DNA of 32,897 bases, taken from NCBI RefSeq assembly GCF_001556105.1, contig NZ_LSIF01000058.1:1-32897 (forward strand), written 5' to 3'. How positions within the stretch are numbered: position 1 is the first letter of the stretch; every line of letters starts with the position of its first letter. This DNA is from Pseudoxanthomonas mexicana (GTDB taxonomy: Bacteria > Pseudomonadota > Gammaproteobacteria > Xanthomonadales > Xanthomonadaceae). The notes beneath the pieces were generated by a model. It was not told the DNA's origin. It was given only the letters and a program-made list of their open reading frames with translations, and searched no databases. Of this stretch, positions 26,965 to 32,897 are shown in pieces. A program made the translations under genes and the position numbers.

Positions 26965-28017
26965 ATGCGCTGGAAAACCGGACTCGGCAATCGCCTGTCG
27001 ATTGCGAACCTGCCTACCAACATGCTGTGCGGCCTCGTGCTGCTGGCCGGGGAATTCGGCGTCAATGCCGAAGGCTGGTTCTCCGGCATGCGGCTGAACG
27101 TGCAGGAGATCCACGACCCGCAGGCGCGCGTGTCCTACCGCCAGGCCAGCGAGATCATCCGTCGCGCCCTGCCAACCTTGCCGATCGATGGGGTCGGCCT
27201 GGCCATGGGCGAGAAGCAGAATGGCGGCAATTTCGGCGTGCTCGGCCTGGCGATGAAGACCGCACCCACGTTCGGTGACGCCGTCCTGATCGGGCTGGCG
27301 TACCAGCGCAACCTCGGTCCGCTGATGGACCTGAACCTGCAGGACCGCGACGACGGGTCGCTGGCCGTGGTCGCCACCGCGCCAGAGGAAGCCGCCGACC
27401 TGCTCCCGTTCCTGTGCGAAGAGATGTTCGCCAGCACGCTGATGCTGGCGCGCGAACTGGCAGGTCCGGAGTTCCATCCGCTGCGGCTGGAACTCGGCTA
27501 TCCGGCGCCCCGCTACGCCGCGCGTTACGACGACCTGTTCGCCTGCGAGGTGCGCTTCAACCAGGCGCAGCACGCGCTCGTCGTCGATCGCCGCTGGCTG
27601 GAGATGCCATTCGCCAGTTACAACCCGGTAACGTCGCGGCAGGCCCTGGCGCTGTGCCAGGCGCAACTCGCGGCGATGTCGCTGCGGGGCGAAACGACCG
27701 CCGCCGTCGAACGCCAGCTGCGCCCGCGCCTGCGCGAGAACCCGCAGATGACGGATGTCGCCACGGCACTGCACCTGAGCGAACGCACGTTGCGCCGCCA
27801 ACTCGCCGAAGAAGGCACCAGCTTCAGTGCGGTACACGACCGCGTGCGCACGGAGCGCGCGCTCGACCTGCTGCAGGAAGCAGAGCTGACCATCGCCGCG
27901 GTCGGCGGCCTGATCGGCTTCAACGACGTGCGCGAATTCCGTCGCGCGTTCAAGCGCTGGACCGGGCACACGCCAAGCGAAACCCGGTTGCCGGTCTCAT
28001 CCCGCCAGGCGGTCTGA
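26965..28017 (+). CDS. AraC-family transcriptional regulator (arabinose-binding-like N-terminal domain)
   Basis: 350 residues. The N-terminal domain (about 15-200) fits the arabinose-binding-like domain of OruR-type AraC regulators, not a cupin. The C-terminal double helix-turn-helix (about 262-343) includes MTDVATALHLSERTLRRQLAEEGTSF and the second-helix signature GFNDVREFRRAFKRWTGHTPSE. The ATG at 26965 is preceded by GGAGG at ideal spacing. It is transcribed divergently from the helix/cytochrome/receptor operon, with 119 bases between start codons, and is probably its ligand-responsive activator. Regulators of this subclass often control catabolism of amino acids, lipids or steroids. The inducer here is unknown. 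It ends 23 bases from the convergent ridA. Confidence 0.92.
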   Translation: MRWKTGLGNRLSIANLPTNMLCGLVLLAGEFGVNAEGWFSGMRLNVQEIHDPQARVSYRQASEIIRRALPTLPIDGVGLAMGEKQNGGNFGVLGLAMKTAPTFGDAVLIGLAYQRNLGPLMDLNLQDRDDGSLAVVATAPEEAADLLPFLCEEMFASTLMLARELAGPEFHPLRLELGYPAPRYAARYDDLFACEVRFNQAQHALVVDRRWLEMPFASYNPVTSRQALALCQAQLAAMSLRGETTAAVERQLRPRLRENPQMTDVATALHLSERTLRRQLAEEGTSFSAVHDRVRTERALDLLQEAELTIAAVGGLIGFNDVREFRRAFKRWTGHTPSETRLPVSSRQAV

Positions 28018-28040
28018 AACCGCCCAAGGCAAGGCGTGGA

Positions 28041-28424
28041 TCAGTCGAGCACCATCACCGCATCGACCTCGAAGGCCGCGCCTTTCGGCAGGCCCGAGAC
28101 CTCGATCGTCGAACGCGCGGGATACGGCGACGCGAAATAGTCCTGCATCACCGCATTGACCGCGGCGAACTGCGACAAGTCGGTCAGGTACAGCCCGAGG
28201 CGCACGATGCGGTCGAGCGAACCGCCCGCGGCTTCGGCCACCGCCTTGAGATTGTCGAAGGCACGGCGCGCCTGCGCGGCGATGTCGCCATCGACTAGGT
28301 TGCCGGTGGCCGGATCGAGTGGAATCTGCCCGGAGAAGTACACCGTGTTGCCGGCACGCACGGCCTGCGAATACGGGCCGATGGCGGCGGGCGCCTGCTC
28401 GGTGTGGATGATCTGCCTGGTCAT
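28041..28424 (-). CDS. ridA: RidA family reactive intermediate/imine deaminase
   Basis: 127 residues. Hydrolyses reactive enamine/imine intermediates such as 2-aminoacrylate made by PLP enzymes, protecting them from damage. Key residues match E. coli RidA: Tyr 18 in IGPYSQA, Arg 104 in YPARSTIEV and Glu 119 in GAAFEVDAV. Expected to be a cytoplasmic trimer. The ATG at 28424 is six bases from AGGAG. The frame could open at a TTG at 28430, but that directly abuts the AGGAG and is rejected. It follows spoT on the same strand, separated by a paired palindromic element. The AraC gene converges on its 3-prime end with no visible terminator between them. Confidence 0.95.
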   Translation of the reverse strand: MTRQIIHTEQAPAAIGPYSQAVRAGNTVYFSGQIPLDPATGNLVDGDIAAQARRAFDNLKAVAEAAGGSLDRIVRLGLYLTDLSQFAAVNAVMQDYFASPYPARSTIEVSGLPKGAAFEVDAVMVLD

Positions 28425-28460
28425 GCGCAACTCCTGTGTGGGTATCCGGATTCTACGTAG

Positions 28461-28581
28461 GGCGGGCCCAGGCCCGCCATCGCACGCGATCCGGGCGCGA
28501 CAGCAACGATCGAAGAACGCGATGGGTCCGCATCGGCGCCATCGCCAACCAGGGGCATCGCAACGGCGGGCGAGGCCCGCC
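28461..28581. repeat. Inverted pair of REP-like palindromes between spoT and ridA
   Basis: The first palindrome, GGCGGGCC-CA-GGCCCGCC (28461-28478), has a perfect 8-bp stem. The second, GGCGGGC-GAG-GCCCGCC (28565-28581), has a 7-bp stem. They share the core GGCGGGC...GCCCGCC, lie about 86 bases apart and appear in opposite orientation, like a REPIN or BIME. No coding sequence fits in this 162-base gap (28425-28586). They may also affect spoT transcript ends. Confidence 0.65.
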
Positions 28582-28586
28582 CGGCG

Positions 28587-30758
28587 TCATTGCCGGCGAA
28601 CCCCGTGCACGACGTTGAGGCGCCGCAGCCGGCGCATCACTTCCGCCAGGTGGTTGCGGTCGCGGACCTGGATCGAGAAACGCAGGACGGCAGCGTTGAT
28701 GTCGCGCTCGAGGTATTCCACGCGCTCGATGTTCGACTGGCTCTTGGCGACCGCGGCGGCCACCTGCGCCAGCACGCCAGGGCGGTTTTCCACATCGATC
28801 AGCAAGGCGGCGTCGTAATCGCCGGTGACCTTCGCATCCCAGGCGATCGGCACCCAGCGCTCCGGTGACTTGCGGAATTCGGCGACGTTCGGACAGTCGA
28901 GGCGATGCACCACGATGCCCTTGCCGGCGGTGTGGTAGCCCATGATCTCGTCACCGGGGATCGGCTGGCAGCACTGCGCGAAGCTGACCACGCCGCGCTC
29001 GCCGCCGGTGATCAGGATCTTCTCCTGCGAATGCTTCGAATGGCCGCCCGCACGCAGTTCGGCGAATGCGGTGAGCGCCTGCGCCGCCTGCGCCGGCATC
29101 CAGTTGCCCAGCGCCACGTCGGCGAGGAACGCTTCCAGGCGCGGGTACTTGTGCTCGGTCAGGAAGGCTTCGAGGCGTTGCTGCGGCAACCGCTCGAGCG
29201 AACTGTCCAGGTCTTCCAGCGCGCGGTCCAGCATGCGGTGGCCGAGCTGCACGGCATCCTCGTGCTCCAGCTGCTTGAGTTGGTGGCGGATCGCGGTGCG
29301 CGCTTTGCTGGTGACGACGAATTCCAGCCATTGCGGCTTCGGCGCGGCGGACTTGGCCGTGATGATCTCGATGCTCTGCCCGCTGACGAGCTTGGTGCGC
29401 AGCGGCACCAGCTTCTTGTCCACGCGCGAGGCCACGGCCTGGTTGCCGACGTCGGTATGCACCGCATAGGCGAAATCCAGTGCCGTGGCATTGCGCGGCA
29501 GCGACAGGATCTTACCCTTCGGGGTGAACAGGTAGACCTCGTCGGGGAACAGGTCGACCTTCACGTTGTCCAGGAACTCCAGCGACGAACCCGCGGCGCG
29601 CTGGTTGTCGATCAGTTCCACGATCCACGCATGCGCACGGTTCTGCGCGCTGTTGGGCGAATCGGTGCCGTACTTGTAGGTCCAGTGCGCGGCGATGCCG
29701 CGCTCCGCGATCAGGTCCATTTCGATGGTGCGTATCTGCACTTCGATGGGCGAACCATAGGGACCGAACAGCACCGTATGCAGCGATTGGTAACCGTTGG
29801 CCTTGGGGATGGCGATGAAGTCGCGGAACCGGCCATCCAGCGGTTTGTACTGCGCATGCACCGCGCCGAGTGCGTGGTAACACGACGGCACCGAGTCGAC
29901 CACGACACGGAAGCCGAACACGTCCATCACCCGGTCGAAACTCTTACCTTCGCCGTGCATCTTGTTGTAGATGCTCCAGGGCGTCTTCACCCGGCTGACC
30001 AGGCGATGCTCGATGCCTTCCTTCGCCAGTCGCTGCGACAGGTGCGCCTCGATCTGCGCCATCGATTCGCGGCGCATCACCGGCTGGCTGCGGATGTGCT
30101 TGTCGATCACCGCGTGGCGCCACGGGTGCAGCGCGCGGAATCCCAGGTCCTGCAGTTCCGACTTGACCAGGTTCATGCCCAGCCGCTGTGCGATGGGCGC
30201 GTAGATCTCCAGCGTTTCGCGGGCGATGCGTCCGCGCGCCTCGGCGCTCTGGGCGCCCAGCGTGCGCATGTTGTGCAGGCGGTCGGCCAGCTTGATCATG
30301 ATCACGCGCAGGTCGCGCGACATGGCGAGCAGCATCTTGCGGAAGCTCTCCGCCGCCGCTTCCTGGCGATCGCGGAACTTCAGCTTGTCCAGCTTGGTGA
30401 CGCCTTCCACCAGTTCCGCGACCGATTCGCCGAATTCGGCGGCAATGTCGGCGCCAGTCAGCGGCGTGTCCTCGATGGTGTCGTGCAGGATCGCCGCGAT
30501 CAGCGTCTCGGCATCCATGCCCAGTTCGGCCAGCACACCCGCCACGGCCACCGGATGGGTGATATAGGGCTCGCCGGATTTCCGCGTCTGGCCGACGTGC
30601 GCGGCAGCGCCTACTTCCCAGGCCCGGCGCAGCAACGGCAACTGTTCGGCGGGCAGGTAGGAAGCCGTCTTCTCGAGCTGCGCGACGTACTCCGGCACGC
30701 TCTCGTCGCGTGACGAAGCGGGGCTGCGAAGTGCCTTGGCGGTGCGGCCTGGGGTCAT
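28587..30758 (-). CDS. spoT: Bifunctional (p)ppGpp synthetase/hydrolase SpoT
   Basis: 723 residues. Makes and degrades the stringent-response alarmone (p)ppGpp. The N-terminal HD hydrolase is intact (HPVAVAGVL, then HDTIED with His 92-Asp 93). The synthetase domain (about 240-350) has FGFRVVVD, the basic switch motif RFRD (310-313) where bifunctional enzymes usually have RFKD, and IEVQIRT. A TGS domain (about 400-465), a CC/zinc-finger-like region with SFAQCCQPIPGD and a C-terminal ACT domain (about 645-720) follow. The intact HD site and basic switch argue for the bifunctional class rather than RelA. The ATG at 30758 has only a weak ribosome site. Lies in the gmk-rpoZ-spoT string, with a terminator between rpoZ and spoT suggesting its own promoter. 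Confidence 0.96.
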   Translation of the reverse strand: MTPGRTAKALRSPASSRDESVPEYVAQLEKTASYLPAEQLPLLRRAWEVGAAAHVGQTRKSGEPYITHPVAVAGVLAELGMDAETLIAAILHDTIEDTPLTGADIAAEFGESVAELVEGVTKLDKLKFRDRQEAAAESFRKMLLAMSRDLRVIMIKLADRLHNMRTLGAQSAEARGRIARETLEIYAPIAQRLGMNLVKSELQDLGFRALHPWRHAVIDKHIRSQPVMRRESMAQIEAHLSQRLAKEGIEHRLVSRVKTPWSIYNKMHGEGKSFDRVMDVFGFRVVVDSVPSCYHALGAVHAQYKPLDGRFRDFIAIPKANGYQSLHTVLFGPYGSPIEVQIRTIEMDLIAERGIAAHWTYKYGTDSPNSAQNRAHAWIVELIDNQRAAGSSLEFLDNVKVDLFPDEVYLFTPKGKILSLPRNATALDFAYAVHTDVGNQAVASRVDKKLVPLRTKLVSGQSIEIITAKSAAPKPQWLEFVVTSKARTAIRHQLKQLEHEDAVQLGHRMLDRALEDLDSSLERLPQQRLEAFLTEHKYPRLEAFLADVALGNWMPAQAAQALTAFAELRAGGHSKHSQEKILITGGERGVVSFAQCCQPIPGDEIMGYHTAGKGIVVHRLDCPNVAEFRKSPERWVPIAWDAKVTGDYDAALLIDVENRPGVLAQVAAAVAKSQSNIERVEYLERDINAAVLRFSIQVRDRNHLAEVMRRLRRLNVVHGVRRQ

Positions 30759-30816
30759 GTCGCCAGCCTATGCCAGTCGCGCGGGAACGGCAACGCAATA
30801 CGATGCTGCAACAACG

Positions 30817-30838
30817 CGAAAAGCCCGCTTGCGCGGGC
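30817..30838 (-). terminator. Terminator after rpoZ
   Basis: GCCCGC (30823-30828) pairs with GCGGGC (30833-30838) around TTGC. On the minus strand it is followed by TTTTCG. It lies 48 bases past the rpoZ stop and separates rpoZ from spoT. Confidence 0.7.
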
Positions 30839-30885
30839 CTTCCGGTGATCGTCCGTTTCGATGGAAACGTTAGATGGGGTGGATC

Positions 30886-31185
30886 TCAGTCGTCGCCCTT
30901 GGACAGGTCGTCGTCGGCCACCACTTCAGCGGCGGCCCATTCCAGCGCCTCGCGCTCGGCGCGCTCGCGCTCGGACTTCTCGACGCGGTCGATCAACGCG
31001 TTGTCGATTTTGCGGGCGGCGATTTCGCGCAGCGCCAGCACGGTGGGCTTGTCCTGGGCTTCGTTGTTGTCGATCTGCGGCTCCACGCCGTTCGCCAGCT
31101 GGCGAGCGCGCTTGGCGGCCATCGTGACCAGATCGAAACGGTTATCTACGACTTCCAGGCAATCTTCGACGGTAATGCGGGCCAT
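30886..31185 (-). CDS. rpoZ: RNA polymerase omega subunit
   Basis: 99 residues. It begins [30 protein letters not shown], the typical omega N-terminus. Omega chaperones the beta-prime subunit and forms one of the ppGpp binding sites on RNA polymerase, which suits its place beside spoT. The ATG at 31185 is preceded by GGGAGCC. An ATG-like opening at 31266 lies on the predicted -35 and is excluded. A TTGCAA-N17-TACAAT promoter precedes it and a hairpin follows, so it can be transcribed alone. The C-terminus is acidic ([12 protein letters not shown]). Confidence 0.96.
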   Translation of the reverse strand: MARITVEDCLEVVDNRFDLVTMAAKRARQLANGVEPQIDNNEAQDKPTVLALREIAARKIDNALIDRVEKSERERAEREALEWAAAEVVADDDLSKGDD

Positions 31186-31237
31186 GCGGGCTCCCGGCGA
31201 CCGGCTGGCCGCCCAGTGAATACGGAAAGGGGCCGGG

Positions 31238-31266
31238 ATTGTAGGCAGCCGGGCACGGCATTGCAA
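31238..31266 (-). promoter_or_regulatory. rpoZ: Sigma70-type promoter of rpoZ
   Basis: On the minus strand TTGCAA (31261-31266) and TACAAT (31238-31243) are exactly 17 bases apart. The start would be near 31231, with a leader of about 46 bases to the ATG at 31185. Confidence 0.7.
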
Positions 31267-31339
31267 GTCTTTCCTTGAAAATCAACCAGTTAAGCAGGCT
31301 CCCAGCCCTTGAAGGGTGCGCCAGAACCCCCGCGCCGGG

Positions 31340-31957
31340 TTACTCCGCCAGCAGCGCGGCGATCAGCCCGGCATGCCGCACGTCCTGCGCCTCCCGGCGC
31401 AAGCGGCTGGCGGTGAAGATGGCGTGCATCTGCGCCACCGCCTCATCGAACACGTCATTGACGATGACGTAGTCGAATTCGCTGTAGTGCGACATCTCCT
31501 CGCGGGCGGCGGCCAGTCGGCGCTGGATCACCTCTTCGCTGTCCTGCCCGCGGGCGCGCATGCGCTGCTCCAGCGCGTCGCGTGACGGCGGCAGGATGAA
31601 CACGCTGACGGCATCCGGCACCTTCTCGCGCACCTGGCGCGCCCCTTGCCAGTCGATCTCCAGCAGCACGTCCTTGCCGGCATCGAGCTGCGGCTCGACC
31701 GACTGCCGCGCCGTGCCCTTCCAGTCGCCATGCACCTCGGCGTACTCGAAGAAATCACCGGCGCGGATCATCGCCTTGAACTCGTCGGCGCTGATGAAGT
31801 GGTAATGCTGCGCATGCCGCTCACCCGGGCGGGCGGCGCGCGAGGTGAACGAGATCGACAGGGCGATGTCGGCGTCACGCGCCAGCACCGCGTTGACGAT
31901 GCTGCTTTTCCCCGCACCCGACGGCGCCGCGACGATGTAGAGGGTTCCGCGCTTCAT
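31340..31957 (-). CDS. gmk: Guanylate kinase
   Basis: 205 residues, the normal bacterial length. Phosphorylates GMP to GDP with ATP, feeding GTP and (p)ppGpp pools. The P-loop APSGAGKSS is at 11-19. The GMP-binding lid (SFTSRAARPGERHAQHYHF) and VLLEIDWQGARQV are typical. The ATG at 31957 overlaps the yicC stop as ATGA, so the two genes are translationally coupled. The gap to rpoZ (31186-31339) holds the rpoZ promoter. No clear terminator is seen after gmk. Confidence 0.96.
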   Translation of the reverse strand: MKRGTLYIVAAPSGAGKSSIVNAVLARDADIALSISFTSRAARPGERHAQHYHFISADEFKAMIRAGDFFEYAEVHGDWKGTARQSVEPQLDAGKDVLLEIDWQGARQVREKVPDAVSVFILPPSRDALEQRMRARGQDSEEVIQRRLAAAREEMSHYSEFDYVIVNDVFDEAVAQMHAIFTASRLRREAQDVRHAGLIAALLAE

Positions 31958-32814
31958 TCGATGTTCTGCGACTGTTCGCGGATCTGGTCGATCAGCACCT
32001 TCAACTCCACCGCGATATTGGTGGTACGGATGTCGACGGACTTGGAGCCGAGCGTGTTGGCTTCGCGGTTGAATTCCTGCAGCAGGAAATCCAGCCGGCG
32101 ACCCTGCGGCTCCTTCTGGGTGAAGACGCGGCGGATCTCCTTGACGTGGCTGTCGAGGCGGTCGAGCTCTTCATCCACGTCGAGCTTCTGCAGCCAGAGC
32201 ACGAGTTCCTGCTCCAGCCGGCCCTGTTCCATGTTCTGCGCAACGTCCGCCATCCGGGCTTCCAGCTTCTGCCGCTGGCCGGCGCGGATCAGCGGGATCA
32301 GCGCACGGACTTCCACGGCAAGCGCGGCAATACCGTCCACGCGTTCGAGGATCGCCGCGACCAGCTTGCCGCCCTCGCGTTCGCGCGCGGCCACGAACTG
32401 GTCCAGCACCGCATCCAGCAGCGCCAGTGCCTCGGCCTGCAGCGCGTCCATGTCCACGCCCTTGGTCTGCAGTACGCCGGGGAACTGCAGCAGGTCGGTC
32501 AGCTCGGTGCGCAGGTTGGGCAGGCGCGCGGCAAGATCCTGGGCCAGTTCGGACAGCTGCGCGACCACGCGCGGATTCAGCTGCAGCGCACCGTCACCCT
32601 CGGGCGCGCGCAGGCGCAGCGTCAGGTCGAGCTTGCCGCGCGACACGCGCGAAGCGACGCGCTCGCGCAGCGCCGGCTCCAGCACGCGCAGTTCATCCGG
32701 CAGGCGAACGCCCAGTTCCAGGAAACGGTGGTTGACCGCGCGCAGTTCGGCCCCCAGCGTGCCGCCTTCGGTGGCGCGTTCGCCGGTGGCGAACGCCGTC
32801 ATGCTGCGGATCAT
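31954..32814 (-). CDS. yicC: YicC family endoribonuclease-like protein
   Basis: 286 residues. It begins MIRSMTAFA and contains ELRAVNHRFLELGVRLPDEL (conserved YicC N-terminal domain). The DUF1732-type C-terminus reads KEPQGRRLDFLLQEFNREANTLGSK and IAVELKVLIDQIREQ. YicC proteins have been linked to RNA turnover and reported as endoribonucleases in E. coli and Bacillus. The target here is unknown. The ATG at 32814 is chosen over an in-frame TTG at 32826 for family match. It is paired with gmk by an ATGA overlap. A putative extended -10 lies upstream at 32845-32853. Confidence 0.94.
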   Translation of the reverse strand: MIRSMTAFATGERATEGGTLGAELRAVNHRFLELGVRLPDELRVLEPALRERVASRVSRGKLDLTLRLRAPEGDGALQLNPRVVAQLSELAQDLAARLPNLRTELTDLLQFPGVLQTKGVDMDALQAEALALLDAVLDQFVAAREREGGKLVAAILERVDGIAALAVEVRALIPLIRAGQRQKLEARMADVAQNMEQGRLEQELVLWLQKLDVDEELDRLDSHVKEIRRVFTQKEPQGRRLDFLLQEFNREANTLGSKSVDIRTTNIAVELKVLIDQIREQSQNIE

Positions 32815-32844
32815 GCAGGTGCCCAATGGACCAGTGAGCGCCGC

Positions 32845-32853
32845 ATCTTAGCA
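32845..32853 (-). promoter_or_regulatory. Putative extended -10 promoter of yicC-gmk
   Basis: The minus strand reads TGC-TAAGAT, a TGn extended -10, 31 bases upstream of the yicC ATG. No -35 is recognisable. Confidence 0.45.
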
Positions 32854-32897
32854 GCCTGCGTGGCGTCCGCCGGGCGCGGCGGGCCGGGCTGGTAAAC

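Noticed and set aside
28424..28430. TTG start for ridA at 28430
   Set aside because: It would abut the AGGAG ribosome site. The ATG six bases downstream of AGGAG is properly spaced.
28461..28581. Paired palindromes as a CRISPR array
   Set aside because: Only two units, inverted rather than direct, with no regular spacers and no cas genes.

Overview
The window is a high-GC, densely coded chromosomal segment of a gammaproteobacterium, most likely a member of the Xanthomonadaceae/Lysobacteraceae (Pseudoxanthomonas- or Stenotrophomonas-like). This rests on a pilMNOPQ operon divergent from a class A penicillin-binding protein gene, a PilM N-terminus ([17 protein letters not shown]) of the type I associate with xanthomonads, a yicC-gmk-rpoZ-spoT-ridA string, and a MoxR/Bat operon with a fused BatB-BatC. 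The genus is inference. I see no rRNA, tRNA, CRISPR, transposase or prophage gene. No stretch longer than 300 bases lacks a gene.

Layout. (1) 10-1323: a dicarboxylate/amino acid:cation symporter (minus strand). (2) 1462-8265, minus: a six-gene MoxR ATPase / DUF58 / DUF4381 / BatA / BatB-BatC / BatD operon whose five downstream cistrons are mostly joined by four-base start/stop overlaps. (3) 8435-13395, minus: pilM-N-O-P-Q, the type IV pilus alignment complex and secretin, with a good sigma70-type promoter upstream of pilM and a strong hairpin after pilQ. (4) 13612-16795, plus: penicillin-binding protein 1A and an unrecognised protein that may be a degenerate nucleotidyltransferase. (5) 16874-19679, minus: citrate synthase, zinc-independent ribosomal protein L31 (type B) and a nucleoside hydrolase. 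(6) 19748-21853, minus: recG. (7) 21889-28017: a cassette with a TonB-dependent receptor, a diheme c-type cytochrome lipoprotein and a parallel beta-helix lipoprotein (one minus-strand operon), divergent from an AraC-family regulator. (8) 28041-32814, minus: ridA, spoT, rpoZ, gmk and yicC.

How they work together. Blocks 3 and 4 are envelope machinery (pilus assembly and peptidoglycan synthesis). Block 2 is an AAA+/von Willebrand factor A membrane system that probably acts as a chaperone or envelope stress module. Block 8 plus recG resembles the enteric order gmk-rpoZ-spoT-trmH-recG, with ridA in the trmH position.

The most interesting feature is block 7, which splits that otherwise collinear string. 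The helix/diheme pair matches two families I know only as an uncharacterised, co-occurring gene pair (SO2929/SO2930 type). Here they are joined to a dedicated outer-membrane receptor and a divergent regulator. I propose it as a self-contained, regulated uptake-and-oxidation system of unknown substrate. The substrate and the electron acceptor cannot be read from the sequence.
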